45,994 nucleotides of DNA from SZUA-229 sp036567985 (GTDB lineage Bacteria; Pseudomonadota; Gammaproteobacteria; SZUA-229): contig DATCTK010000069.1 in NCBI GenBank assembly GCA_036567985.1, forward strand, positions 1 to 45,994, read 5' to 3'. Within the stretch, counting starts at the first letter, position 1, and every line of letters begins with the position of its first letter. Below, in pieces: positions 17,309-26,447 of the stretch. The position numbers and the translations under genes are program-made. Below the pieces are notes generated by a model. That model was not told the origin of the DNA. It worked only from the letters and a program-made list of their open reading frames with translations, and made no database searches.

Positions 17309-18070
17309 ATGCCGCCGCTCTACCGCAGTTTCACCCTGATTATTCTTCTCACGCTGACCGGCTGTGCCACCCTGGACCGCCCACCGGCAGAGAATGACCC
17401 GCTGGAACGTTTTAATCGCAGCATGTATATGTTCAACGACAAGGTTGATCAGTACGTGCTGAAACCGGTGGCCACCGGCTACGACAAGGTCACCCCGGCA
17501 CCGGTACAGAAAGGGGTCAGCAACTTCTTTAGCAACCTGGATGATGTAGTGGTGATGGTGAATGATCTGCTGCAGTTCAAGTTATTGCAGTTCAGCTCCG
17601 ACCTGGGGCGCTTTCTGGTGAATAGCACACTGGGCATAGGCGGACTCATTGACTGGGCCACCGACATGGGCCTGCCCAAACACAATGAGGATTTCGGCCA
17701 GACCCTGGGTTACTGGGGCACACCCAGCGGGCCCTACCTGGTACTGCCGTTTCTCGGCCCCAGCACTATCCGTGACACCACCGGCCTGATCGTCGATGGC
17801 AATGAGCTGGATCCCATCTGGAATAAAATTGAAGACGGCGCACCGTTTGAGCACCGAGATGAAGATGTGGCACTGGGTTTAACTGCACTGAAAGTGATTA
17901 ATATTCGTGCCTCGTTACTGAAGAGCGAGAGCATTCTGGATGAAGCGGCGCTGGATAAATACAACTTTATTCGGGAAGCCTATCTGCAACGGCGTCAGAA
18001 CCTGGTGTATGACGGCAACCCACCACAGCCACCGGCAGAGTTTAATGAACAGGAGCTGTTCGACTTCTAA
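17309..18070 (+). CDS. mlaA: MlaA family outer-membrane lipoprotein
   Basis: A 253-aa lipoprotein with lipobox LTGC (Cys19). The mature part has the family signature DPLERFNRSMYMFNDKVDQY, then the NFFSNLDDVV helices and the conserved EDFGQTLGYWG and GPYLVLPFLGPSTIRD stretches. MlaA removes surface-exposed phospholipid from the outer leaflet of the outer membrane and passes it to the periplasmic carrier MlaC. The rest of the Mla pathway is not in this window. It stands alone, divergent from the acyltransferase gene. An extended C-terminal tail beyond the core is Pro/Gln-rich. Confidence 0.94.
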   Translation: MPPLYRSFTLIILLTLTGCATLDRPPAENDPLERFNRSMYMFNDKVDQYVLKPVATGYDKVTPAPVQKGVSNFFSNLDDVVVMVNDLLQFKLLQFSSDLGRFLVNSTLGIGGLIDWATDMGLPKHNEDFGQTLGYWGTPSGPYLVLPFLGPSTIRDTTGLIVDGNELDPIWNKIEDGAPFEHRDEDVALGLTALKVINIRASLLKSESILDEAALDKYNFIREAYLQRRQNLVYDGNPPQPPAEFNEQELFDF

Positions 18071-18090
18071 TCTTTCGTCGAGCTAGCCGG

Positions 18091-18780
18091 CTAGGGCATA
18101 TTGTCCCTGATAAATTTCTGGTAGTTTTCCGCACTGATAATTTGTGTGCCATCGCAGTTAAATTGCAGGCGCACCAGGTTCTGTACTATGCAGATAGTGA
18201 TATTACGCAGGTACACATCGGGCAGGTCACGCATCAGCTTAATTGACGACATAATGCCGTGAATTTCATCCCGCGTCATCGGCTCCCAGTTTTGGTGCCG
18301 TTTAACAAAAATATTCTTCCAGTAGCCGGGAATCTTGTCGAACAGTGAGCTGGCCTGTATCGCCTGGTAGATATCCCGCATTGCCTGAATTTTGTCGTCA
18401 TAGCTGATTGCCGGAAACTGCCGGTCGATATACGCCCGGTCGGCAAGTTTATCCGAGGAGTGAATTTCCTGGCGCAATGGATCAAAAATTGAATGGGTAC
18501 GCACTTCACCACTGTTAAATCCGATATACAGGCGATAGGTGCTGCGATTCAGCAACAACTCCTCAAGGTTAACAATCAGCGGCTCGATCACCTTATCAAC
18601 CGGGCTTTCGTAACGCTTACGCTCCAGTGAGGTTTCACGTAATGAAGGGTCACCCTTGATGCCGATTTGCAGGCTACCGGCATTCAGACCGGTTGCGCTG
18701 ACAATGCTTTCGCGCAGCACCAGCTCTTCCATCTCGTTTTCAGAAACCGTATTTTCTTCAGTGTGATCCAGTGTGGTCAA
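18091..18780 (-). CDS. Hypothetical soluble protein (229 aa)
   Basis: No recognised domain. The protein is acidic, soluble and mixed alpha/beta, with no signal peptide or membrane helix. The open frame begins at TTG 18780; an internal ATG at 18732 gives a 213-aa version and may be the true start, since neither has a strong ribosome binding site. It converges with mlaA (20-bp gap) and is divergent from the retropepsin-like gene. Function unknown. Confidence 0.6.
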   Translation of the reverse strand: MTTLDHTEENTVSENEMEELVLRESIVSATGLNAGSLQIGIKGDPSLRETSLERKRYESPVDKVIEPLIVNLEELLLNRSTYRLYIGFNSGEVRTHSIFDPLRQEIHSSDKLADRAYIDRQFPAISYDDKIQAMRDIYQAIQASSLFDKIPGYWKNIFVKRHQNWEPMTRDEIHGIMSSIKLMRDLPDVYLRNITICIVQNLVRLQFNCDGTQIISAENYQKFIRDNMP

Positions 18781-18934
18781 ACCTGTAAACTCTTATCAAC
18801 GTCATAAAGCTGAAATATACCATAGCCACTGTGAAGATATTATGAACTATTGCAATTATCGCGATTCTCTATAGCACGACCAGCACACACCACCGTGTAT
18901 GATTTTCAGGCGCGTATCCATTACTATAAACACC

Positions 18935-19468
18935 ATGCATAACCCACAACATCAGCAACAGCAACGACTCGGCACCGGCATGATTGTGCTGATGTGGCTG
19001 GGCATCTTTATCTTTCTCGGCCTGTTCTTTTCCGCGCAGCTTGATAAACAGAACAACCCCAACCAGTCGATACACACCAGCCTGCTTGAAGACGGCGTCA
19101 AACAGCTGGTATTACAGCGCAATCGTCAGGGGCATTATGTTGCCAGCGGGCATATCAATAACCAGTCGGTGGTATTTATGCTGGATACCGGCGCCACCGA
19201 TGTGTCGATTCCCGCCAGCATTGCCGACTCGCTTAACTTGCCCGATGGCCCTTCCGCCACCTACCAGACCGCCAATGGCCCGGTGCGAGTACAGCTCACC
19301 CGCATTCAGCAGATTTCACTGGGCGAGATCACCCTGCATGATGTTCGCGCCACCATCAACCCCGGTTACCGCGGTGATGAAGTGTTGCTGGGCATGAGTT
19401 TTCTAAAACACCTCGAGTTCACCCAGCGTGGTGACACCCTGACCTTACGCCAGTATCCCGAGCAGTAA
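18935..19468 (+). CDS. Retropepsin-like aspartic protease (TIGR02281 type)
   Basis: A single-pass membrane protein of 177 aa from the ATG at 18935. A transmembrane helix (about residues 15-34) anchors a periplasmic retropepsin-like domain with the catalytic triad FMLDTGATDVSIP (Asp84-Thr-Gly) and a later LLGMSFL strand. It matches the bacterial clan AA aspartic protease family TIGR02281, which would act as a dimer as viral proteases do. The open frame extends 12 codons upstream, but family members usually begin just before the membrane helix. No clear ribosome binding site is visible for either start. Substrates are unknown. The Nudix gene follows 26 bp later. Confidence 0.85.
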   Translation: MHNPQHQQQQRLGTGMIVLMWLGIFIFLGLFFSAQLDKQNNPNQSIHTSLLEDGVKQLVLQRNRQGHYVASGHINNQSVVFMLDTGATDVSIPASIADSLNLPDGPSATYQTANGPVRVQLTRIQQISLGEITLHDVRATINPGYRGDEVLLGMSFLKHLEFTQRGDTLTLRQYPEQ

Positions 19469-19493
19469 TTCAGCCATAAACAAGGATAAAACG

Positions 19494-20063
19494 ATGAACT
19501 TTTGCAGCAGTTGCGGCAAAGCCGTTGAACACAGAATTCCACCCGGCGACAACCGGCCGCGTTATGTCTGTCCCGCCTGCGACACGGTGCACTATCAGAA
19601 TCCGCGCATTATCGCCGGCTGTATTGCCGAACATGAAGACAAAATTTTACTGTGTAAACGGGCAATTGAACCGCGCTACGGTTTATGGACGCTGCCCGCG
19701 GGTTTTATGGAGAACGCGGAAACCACCCTGCAGGCGGCGGCACGGGAGTCGTTTGAAGAAGCCAACGCCCGGCTCGACAATATGCGCCTCTACTGCACCT
19801 ACAGCATCACCCACATTTCCCAGGTGTATATGATGTACCGCGGCACCCTGGTTGATGGCTATGCCGCAGCCGGTGATGAAAGCCTGGAAACCCGGCTGTT
19901 TAGCGAAGATGAAATCCCCTGGGACGAGCTGGCTTTTCCGGTGATTCGCGAAACCCTCAAGCTGTATTATGCTGACCGGCGCCGCGGCGAGTTTCCGGTG
20001 CGAGATGGCGAGATTTACCGCGATGCGGCACAGCAGATTATCGTCGACAACTACCCGCTATAA
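19494..20063 (+). CDS. Nudix hydrolase with N-terminal zinc ribbon
   Basis: A 189-aa enzyme. The N-terminal zinc ribbon uses CxxC pairs at Cys4/Cys7 and Cys26/Cys29. A Nudix box follows in the middle (GFMENAETTLQAAARESFEE), matching GX5EX7REUXEE, although the usual Gly after EE is Asn. The zinc-ribbon Nudix layout resembles NAD/NADH-type pyrophosphatases but is shorter and lacks their extra N-terminal domain, so the substrate is open (NADH, ADP-ribose or FAD-like). It has a good AAGGA ribosome binding site. Its stop directly abuts the start of the next gene, so the two are coupled. Confidence 0.88.
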   Translation: MNFCSSCGKAVEHRIPPGDNRPRYVCPACDTVHYQNPRIIAGCIAEHEDKILLCKRAIEPRYGLWTLPAGFMENAETTLQAAARESFEEANARLDNMRLYCTYSITHISQVYMMYRGTLVDGYAAAGDESLETRLFSEDEIPWDELAFPVIRETLKLYYADRRRGEFPVRDGEIYRDAAQQIIVDNYPL

Positions 20064-20936
20064 ATGAATTCCGCAGCCCGCTATTACAGTGTGCGCCAGC
20101 TATCACCCTTCGTTGGCAATATCCAGATTATCGAAGTCGATTACTGCCGCGCACTCAGCTCCGATGGCCAGCAGTGGCAGATCCAGGCCAGCTGCGAAAC
20201 CCATCAGCAGATCTGGCAAATTGCCGAGCAGGCCTATGTACCCAGACGTTATGTGCTCTACGGCAGCTGGAGCAGGTTACTGGGTTTTTCCAGCCTGCCG
20301 CTGGACCCGATGCTGGATGTGCCCGACCTGCAGACCATTCAACAGGGCCTGATCAGCGCGCTGGAAAACCAGCCGGCACTGCCCTTCCCGCCGCAGGATG
20401 ATTATGAATGCTGGTTAATGGACCAGGCCAGCGGGCAGCCCCTGGCGCTGTTAGCCAGTGTCACCGATCCACAGATGATCCCACACCTGCAACTCGGTCG
20501 CTGGCAGGCCATGCCTCAGCAGACCGCCAATAACCCCTTGCCCGCCGACCTCAGCACCGAAGCACTCAGCTCACTGGAACGGCAGATTAATCTGCAGGGC
20601 CAGCACACTCAGTGGTTCAGGCGCTTGGCTGACGGCAATGGCGAGCCGCTTGAGCCAGCAGTCCAGGGCCACAACACATGGCCACTACCGCCGCTGCTGT
20701 TTGATGCCACCTTACTCCCCGCAGCACAACGCGACACGTCCGAGGCACTGATTCGCTGGCAGTCGCCGCGCCTGCTCAGCCTGCATCACATTGAGCCTTC
20801 ACTGCGCCAGCAACTGGAACAGTATAGCCAGCATTTTGCCGTGGAAACCCGGCAACGGCTGCACACCTACCCGGTGCCGCTGTCGGAAAAGGTGTTCAAC
20901 AAAATCCAGGTGGAATTAAAAATTCGCGGCCTTTGA
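20064..20936 (+). CDS. Hypothetical protein coupled to the Nudix gene (290 aa)
   Basis: An unrecognised soluble protein rich in Gln, Leu and Pro, with no signal peptide or membrane segment. Its ATG begins immediately after the Nudix stop codon, with zero spacing, so it is almost certainly co-translated. Aromatic-rich segments (RRYVLYGSWSRLLGF, DYECWLMDQASGQPLALLAS) suggest a folded globular protein. The context suggests a partner or accessory to the Nudix hydrolase, but no motif gives a function. Confidence 0.65.
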   Translation: MNSAARYYSVRQLSPFVGNIQIIEVDYCRALSSDGQQWQIQASCETHQQIWQIAEQAYVPRRYVLYGSWSRLLGFSSLPLDPMLDVPDLQTIQQGLISALENQPALPFPPQDDYECWLMDQASGQPLALLASVTDPQMIPHLQLGRWQAMPQQTANNPLPADLSTEALSSLERQINLQGQHTQWFRRLADGNGEPLEPAVQGHNTWPLPPLLFDATLLPAAQRDTSEALIRWQSPRLLSLHHIEPSLRQQLEQYSQHFAVETRQRLHTYPVPLSEKVFNKIQVELKIRGL

Positions 20937-21000
20937 GTGGTATGCCTAACTCAGCTTGTTATAATCGACGCCACTTTAAAGCGACACACAGGAAATCCTC

Positions 21001-22410
21001 ATGAGAGAAGTAGACGTTGCCATTATCGGCGCCGGCAGTGCGGGCCTTTACAGCATGGGCCAGGTGAAACGCTATACCGACAACTACGTACTGATTGATG
21101 GCGGAGAGCTGGGTACCACCTGCGCACGGGTTGGCTGTATGCCATCCAAGGTACTGATTCAGGTGGCCGAGGATTTCCATCGCCGCACAATTTTCGAGCG
21201 CGAAGGCATTGAAGGTGGTGAACACCTCAGCATGAATATTGCCGATGCCATGGAACACGTTGAGGATATGCGCGACACCTTTGTTGACATGACCCTGTCA
21301 AACTCCATCGACCAGATGCCGGAAGAACAACTGATTGAATCCAATGTGCATTTTATCGATGACCACACCTTGCAGACTGAAGATGGCGAACAGATTCGCG
21401 CGCAGAAAATTATTATCGCCACCGGCTCAAGGCCGGTTGTTCCCGATGCCTGGAGCGAATTCGCCGACCAGGTTTTCACCACCGACGATATTTTTGAAAT
21501 GGAAACCCTGCCCGAATCGGTTGCGGTTATCGGGCTGGGGGTGATTGGCCTGGAAATTGGTCAGTCGCTGCATCGACTGGGCATTAAAGTCACCGGCATC
21601 GATCAGCAAAATATCATCAGCGGCATCCAGGATGATGATGTCAACCAGATGGCAATTGATATTATCGGCAAGGAATTCCCCCTCTGGCTGGGTGAGGCAG
21701 CCGAGGTTAAAAAACTGGACAATGGCAAGCTGCAGGTCAGCGCCGGCGACAACACGGTTGAAGTGGATAGAATTTTTGCCAGCCTGGGACGCCGCCCCAA
21801 TGTTGATAAATTACAGCTGCAGAACACCAGCCTTAAACTGGCGGACAATGGCGTACCGGAATACGACCCACAAACCATGCAGCTTGGCAGCACTTCCATC
21901 TATATGGCCGGTGACTGCACTGCAGAACGACCGATTCTGCATGAGGCCGGCTTTGAAGGCCGGGTTGCGGGTTACAATATCATGCAGGACAGCCCCACCC
22001 GTTTCAGGAAAAAAACCCTGCTGGCAATTACCTTCTGTGATCCGAACATTGTCGCCGTGGGCCAGCAACTGCCCGAGCTAAACGCAGACGAAATTGTGGT
22101 TGGTGAAGTCAAAATGGCGCCGGTGGGTCGTGCGCTGATTATGGGTAAGAACAAGGGCCTGATCCATATATATGCCGAGAAGAAAACCGGCAAACTGCTG
22201 GGGGCCAGCATGGCCTGCACCAAAGGCGAAAACCTTGGCCATCTACTGTGCTGGTCAATTGAAATGGGCCTCACGGTACAGCAGATGCTAGCCTTGCCCT
22301 TCTACCATCCGGTGATTGAAGAAGCGCTGCAGGCTGCGCTGTATAATGCACTGGGCCAGCTGGAAATCGAAACACCGGAATGGCCGATCGAGCTGCAACC
22401 ACTGCAATAA
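21001..22410 (+). CDS. Dihydrolipoamide dehydrogenase-like flavoprotein
   Basis: A 469-aa class I pyridine nucleotide-disulfide oxidoreductase. The FAD-binding GAGSAG motif is at about residues 10-15, the redox-active disulfide at Cys41/Cys46 (TTCARVGCMPSK), the second nucleotide-binding GLGVIG in the middle, a GDCT FAD signature, and a C-terminal His436 with Glu440/441 forming the usual acid-base dyad. It lacks the canonical HAHPT sequence (FYHPVIEEAL here). No E1 or E2 2-oxoacid dehydrogenase genes lie nearby; instead a thioredoxin follows 87 bp downstream. The electron acceptor is therefore open. Strong AGGA ribosome binding site. Confidence 0.85.
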   Translation: MREVDVAIIGAGSAGLYSMGQVKRYTDNYVLIDGGELGTTCARVGCMPSKVLIQVAEDFHRRTIFEREGIEGGEHLSMNIADAMEHVEDMRDTFVDMTLSNSIDQMPEEQLIESNVHFIDDHTLQTEDGEQIRAQKIIIATGSRPVVPDAWSEFADQVFTTDDIFEMETLPESVAVIGLGVIGLEIGQSLHRLGIKVTGIDQQNIISGIQDDDVNQMAIDIIGKEFPLWLGEAAEVKKLDNGKLQVSAGDNTVEVDRIFASLGRRPNVDKLQLQNTSLKLADNGVPEYDPQTMQLGSTSIYMAGDCTAERPILHEAGFEGRVAGYNIMQDSPTRFRKKTLLAITFCDPNIVAVGQQLPELNADEIVVGEVKMAPVGRALIMGKNKGLIHIYAEKKTGKLLGASMACTKGENLGHLLCWSIEMGLTVQQMLALPFYHPVIEEALQAALYNALGQLEIETPEWPIELQPLQ

Positions 22411-22497
22411 ATAATAGATAAACTGTCAGGCCTGGTCTGAGCGTTTACCAACGTTGCGCAAGCGCAATGCGTCCCTGATTTTTTTGTGAATAATTTT

Positions 22498-22845
22498 ATG
22501 TCCGAACAGATTTTTGTCGTCAACCTGGACGACTTCGAAGAAAAAGTAATTCAAGCCTCACAACACAAACCGATACTGGTGGATTTATGGGCCGAATGGT
22601 GCAGCCCCTGCCGGGTGATTGCCCCCATCCTTGTACAACTGGCGGAAGAAATGGATGGTGAAATCGGCATTGCCAAAATTGAAGTGGATGAAGGGGATAA
22701 TATGAAAATTGCCGGCCGTTACCAGGTAAAAGGTTTTCCCACGCTGATCCTGTTCCAGCACGGGGAAGAGCTGGCACGTTTTAGCGGGGCTAAACCGTTG
22801 AGCTTTATCCGCGACTTTATCGAACAACACGCTGAACTGCTGTGA
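22498..22845 (+). CDS. Thioredoxin family protein with WCSPC active site
   Basis: A 115-aa thioredoxin fold. The active site WCSPC (residues 34-38) replaces the usual WCGPC, and the cis-Pro turn reads KGFPTLILF. It has no signal peptide, so it is cytoplasmic. The ATG at 22498 is preferred to an upstream GTG at 22486. It directly follows the lipoamide dehydrogenase-like gene in the same direction, which makes the flavoenzyme a candidate reductant. The changed active-site residue should alter its redox potential; thioredoxin-related chaperone variants also carry such changes. Confidence 0.88.
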   Translation: MSEQIFVVNLDDFEEKVIQASQHKPILVDLWAEWCSPCRVIAPILVQLAEEMDGEIGIAKIEVDEGDNMKIAGRYQVKGFPTLILFQHGEELARFSGAKPLSFIRDFIEQHAELL

Positions 22846-22884
22846 ACATGACCGGGTCTGATGAATTGCATTTAGCTTCTATAC

Positions 22885-22898
22885 TTAAGGTACCTTAA
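22885..22898. promoter_or_regulatory. Perfect 14-bp palindrome upstream of the Sel1 gene
   Basis: TTAAGGTACCTTAA is an exact palindrome located 34 bp before the start codon of the Sel1-repeat gene and 40 bp after the thioredoxin stop. It has no T-run to make it a terminator. Its position fits a binding site for a dimeric regulator, but no regulator can be named. Confidence 0.3.
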
Positions 22899-22931
22899 AA
22901 TTCAAATCACCCTGGCCTGACCCATACACCT

Positions 22932-24143
22932 ATGCAGATAAAACGGTTTCACTTCTTCACCCTTGTGCTCATTGGCAGCCTGGGCATTACCGGCCTGAGC
23001 GGTTACACCCCGGCTATGGCCGCCGATAATGACAGCGCCAAATCCACCGCCGCACTTAAACGGGATTTAAAACGCGCCGCAGCCGCCTATGAGGAAAAGG
23101 ATTATGCCACCGCGCTGATGCTCTGGTTCCCGCTGGCGGATGCGGGCAATGCCGATGCCCAGTATCGACTGGGCAAGATGTACCTGCAGCAAACCGAACA
23201 ACGCAAGGATCCTGCCGAGGCCGCCAGCTGGGTTACCAGAGCCGCCGAGCAGGATCACCCCGAGGCGCAGTTACTGTTATCGGAAATGCACCAGCAGGGT
23301 AATGGCGTGGAAAAAAGCGATACTCTGGCCGCCAGCTGGTTGCTCAAATCAGCACGCCTGAAAAACCGAAGCGCACAGTTCCGCCTGGCCGAACTTTACT
23401 ACCAGGGCATAGGTGTTCAGCAATCCCCACCCAAGGCCGCCTACTGGTACCAGGAAGCCGCCAAACAGAACCATGCCGAGGCACAGCACAAGCTGGCGAT
23501 GATGTTTTTACAGGGCGACGGCATTACACAAAACACAAAAACTGCCCGCAAATGGTTGCAGAAAGCGGCTGATGCAGGCATCGGTGATGCACAGTACGAA
23601 CTCGCCAGGCTCTACCAGCAGGGTGAGTCGGTGAAACAGGATATCGACACCGCCTTCAAATGGTTTAAACAGGCCGCGGAAAATAATCACCCACGTGCAC
23701 AAAGCCAGCTGGGGCTGATGTACCACCAGGGAAGCGTCGGCGAAAAAAATGACAAACTCGCCTTCGACTGGTTCAGCAAGGCCGCCGCCCAGGGTGACAC
23801 CTTAGGCGAATTTAACCTGGGTCGTTTTTATGTCAATGGCTACGGGGTCAAAACCGACTATGAAAAGGGCGTGGCCTATTTCCATAAGGCAGCAGAAAAA
23901 GGCCATGCACAGGCACAGATGAATCTGGGTGTGGCCTATTACACCGGCAACGGGGTGATCCCCGACCCGGTCAAGGCCTATGCCTGGTTCTATGTAGCCT
24001 CCACCTCATCGATAAAAGATGCCCATGAGACACGCATGGTGCTCTACGATAAACTGACAGAGTCGGAGCGCCGGGAGGCGGTTGAGCTGGGGCGTGTGTA
24101 CAAGCAGAAATACTTCGTCAGCGAATTCAAGACCAACTTTTAA
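22932..24143 (+). CDS. Exported Sel1-repeat protein (403 aa)
   Basis: A signal peptide (residues 1-30, cleavage after AMA) is followed by about eight to nine Sel1-like TPR repeats of about 36 residues each, with the typical A.A.Y.LG.MY..G.G...D...A..W...AA pattern. Sel1 repeats form a solenoid used for protein-protein binding, often in periplasmic or envelope stress pathways. The C-terminal helices (YAWFYVASTSSIKDA onwards) close the solenoid. No enzymatic domain is present. It stands between the thioredoxin and slt genes; the binding partner is unknown. Confidence 0.88.
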   Translation: MQIKRFHFFTLVLIGSLGITGLSGYTPAMAADNDSAKSTAALKRDLKRAAAAYEEKDYATALMLWFPLADAGNADAQYRLGKMYLQQTEQRKDPAEAASWVTRAAEQDHPEAQLLLSEMHQQGNGVEKSDTLAASWLLKSARLKNRSAQFRLAELYYQGIGVQQSPPKAAYWYQEAAKQNHAEAQHKLAMMFLQGDGITQNTKTARKWLQKAADAGIGDAQYELARLYQQGESVKQDIDTAFKWFKQAAENNHPRAQSQLGLMYHQGSVGEKNDKLAFDWFSKAAAQGDTLGEFNLGRFYVNGYGVKTDYEKGVAYFHKAAEKGHAQAQMNLGVAYYTGNGVIPDPVKAYAWFYVASTSSIKDAHETRMVLYDKLTESERREAVELGRVYKQKYFVSEFKTNF

Positions 24144-24238
24144 TCCGGCTTTAGCTGCCTGTTTTACTGACTTTCTGTGTTTTTAAGCTAAACTTCTGCT
24201 ATTCATTTGTTTTAACGCTGTATATCGAATATGTCGTG

Positions 24239-26332
24239 ATGTGGAAGCAGGCACCGGCTTCGAGCCGCTGGCAACAACTCAAGCAACACCTTGGCCGCCT
24301 GCCCTGCACGCTGTTGCTGGCGGCTTTACCCCTCACAGCCCAGGCTAACGACGCCGCAGCAACCGACCCTGCGACCCTGCTCGCCAGCTTTGCCAACCAC
24401 CAGACCCCGCAACTGCTTGCGCAACGGGAACTTTACCAGCAGGCACAACAGGCCTATAAACAGCGTAACCACGCCAGGCTCCAACAGCTCGCGCAACAAC
24501 TCGACGACTACCCACTGGCACCCTACCTGCAATATAAGCTGCTGGTCCGCCAGCTGCCCTCATTAAACAAACAGCATATTGAGTCATTCTTAAACCGCCA
24601 CGCAGACACCGTGATCGGTGAGCGCTTTCGTCAGCAACTGCTGCTACAGGCCAGTCGCAGCAAACAATGGCAACGGGTACAGGATTACTATCGTGCCGAT
24701 ACCGGGGTAAGCAACGAATGCCTCTACCTGAATGCACTGATTCACAGCGGTAAGGCAAAACAGGCTTATCCACACATTGAACAACTGTGGTTATCGGGTC
24801 ACTCACAGCCGGACAGCTGCGACCCGGTTTTCGAAGCCTGGCAGCAGGCGGGACACAAAACCCCGGCGCTAATCTGGCAGCGTTTCAAACTGGCAATGGC
24901 CAGCAACAATTCAGGTCTGGCCCGCTACCTGGTCAAATTCATGCCCGCCAGTGACGCACAGATGGCCGAACACTGGCTCAAACTGCATCGCCAGCCACAG
25001 CTGCTGGCACAACCCGGTCAGCTGGATCTGCGCCATCCCGACAGATCCACCCTGTTACTGCACAGCCTCAAACGTCTCAGCTACTACGATATAGACCAGG
25101 CCATCGAGCTCTACCGTGAATACAGCAACCAGCTCAGCCCCGCACAGAATGCACAGATGGCCCGTCGTATTGGCCTGCAACTGGCCCGCGACCACATGCC
25201 CGGTGCCGCCATCTGGTTATCCCGCGTTGCCGACAGCCATGTTGACCAGCAGGTAAGAGAATGGCGCATCCGCACCGCAATCCGCCAGGGTGACTGGTCA
25301 ATGGTATTACAGGCCATCGCGCAGCTGCCCGGCGAACAGCAGGCCGAACACCGCTGGCAATACTGGTGGGCCCACGCCAGCGAACAGCTGGGCAACCACA
25401 TCGATGCACTGGGCATCTACCAGTATCTGGCGGGCAAACGGGGGTATTACGGCTTCCTCGCGGCTGACCAGCTGTCACTGCCCTACACCTTCGAGGATCG
25501 CCCGCTGACACCGGATATTGAGCGCATGAAGCATATACTGCAGCAACCGGAAACCCTGCGTGCCCGGGAGTTCTACCTGATGCAGCAGGAAGTGGCCGCC
25601 CGCCGTGAATGGCATCAATTGATCCAGCGGCTTGATACCGAGGAAAAACTGGCAGCCTCCAAGCTGGCGCAGCTGTGGCGCTGGCATGACCGCGCCATTG
25701 TCACCATGGGCAGAACCCGCTACCGCGACGATATTGAGCTGCGCTTCCCGCTGCACCACCAGGACAATGTGCATAACTGGTCGGAACAGCACAATATCGA
25801 ACCCGCCTGGACCTACGCCATTATCCGTCGCGAAAGCGCGTTTATGCAGGATGTACGCTCGCCGGTGGGCGCAGTCGGCCTGATGCAGCTGATGCCCAGC
25901 ACCGCCCGCCAGGTCGCCCGCCAGATGAAAATTCCTTACCGCGGCTACTACAGCCTGATCGTCAGCGACACCAATATCCGCCTCGGCACCGGCTACCTGG
26001 AGCGCATGATGAATCGACTGCAGAGCCAGCATGTGCTGGCCACAGCAGCCTACAATGCCGGCCCCAGCCGGGTCAGCAGCTGGCTGCCGGAGCACCAGCA
26101 AATGGATGCCACCCGCTGGATTGAAACCATTCCCTTCACTGAAACCCGCGAATATGTGAGCAATGTGCTGGCCTATATGGCGATTTACGAGCACCGCATG
26201 CAACAGGAAATCACCCCATTAAGCCAGCGCATGCCACCGGTTCCGGCGCGCAACCAGCGTACCGTCGACAATAGCGACAACCCCGATGATGCGGTGAAAA
26301 CCCTGCAGAATCCATTACCCGACCCAACATGA
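24239..26332 (+). CDS. slt: Soluble lytic murein transglycosylase (Slt70 family)
   Basis: A 697-aa periplasmic enzyme that cleaves peptidoglycan between MurNAc and GlcNAc to leave 1,6-anhydro ends. A signal peptide (to about residue 37, AQA) is followed by a long helical superhelix (about 45-480) and a C-terminal lysozyme-like domain with the catalytic Glu at about 532 (RRESAF), GLMQLMPSTA and AYNAGPSRV. The N-terminus reads GTG-ATG, so the start may be 24236 or 24239. The extra C-terminal tail of about 45 residues is Pro/Asn-rich. The gene is alone, with its own upstream gap. Confidence 0.95.
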   Translation: MWKQAPASSRWQQLKQHLGRLPCTLLLAALPLTAQANDAAATDPATLLASFANHQTPQLLAQRELYQQAQQAYKQRNHARLQQLAQQLDDYPLAPYLQYKLLVRQLPSLNKQHIESFLNRHADTVIGERFRQQLLLQASRSKQWQRVQDYYRADTGVSNECLYLNALIHSGKAKQAYPHIEQLWLSGHSQPDSCDPVFEAWQQAGHKTPALIWQRFKLAMASNNSGLARYLVKFMPASDAQMAEHWLKLHRQPQLLAQPGQLDLRHPDRSTLLLHSLKRLSYYDIDQAIELYREYSNQLSPAQNAQMARRIGLQLARDHMPGAAIWLSRVADSHVDQQVREWRIRTAIRQGDWSMVLQAIAQLPGEQQAEHRWQYWWAHASEQLGNHIDALGIYQYLAGKRGYYGFLAADQLSLPYTFEDRPLTPDIERMKHILQQPETLRAREFYLMQQEVAARREWHQLIQRLDTEEKLAASKLAQLWRWHDRAIVTMGRTRYRDDIELRFPLHHQDNVHNWSEQHNIEPAWTYAIIRRESAFMQDVRSPVGAVGLMQLMPSTARQVARQMKIPYRGYYSLIVSDTNIRLGTGYLERMMNRLQSQHVLATAAYNAGPSRVSSWLPEHQQMDATRWIETIPFTETREYVSNVLAYMAIYEHRMQQEITPLSQRMPPVPARNQRTVDNSDNPDDAVKTLQNPLPDPT

Positions 26333-26399
26333 TTCACCATTTATTCATAAAAAACATAAAGATACTTGCATTACTTAATAACTTGATCTAACTTTGAGT

Positions 26400-26419
26400 T
26401 GTAATTGAACGAAATTACA
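26400..26419. promoter_or_regulatory. Inverted repeat upstream of the 62-aa gene
   Basis: TGTAATT, six bases and AATTACA form an exact inverted repeat 28 bp before the ATG at 26448. Its position between the probable promoter and the start codon fits an operator. The flanking sequence is unusually AT-rich for this window. Confidence 0.35.
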
Positions 26420-26447
26420 TTCTCGATTGTGTTTTCTGGAGTTGAAA

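Noticed and set aside
25475..26203. 242-aa open frame on the minus strand
   Set aside because: It lies entirely inside the slt gene, whose motifs are clear; long antisense frames are common in this base composition.
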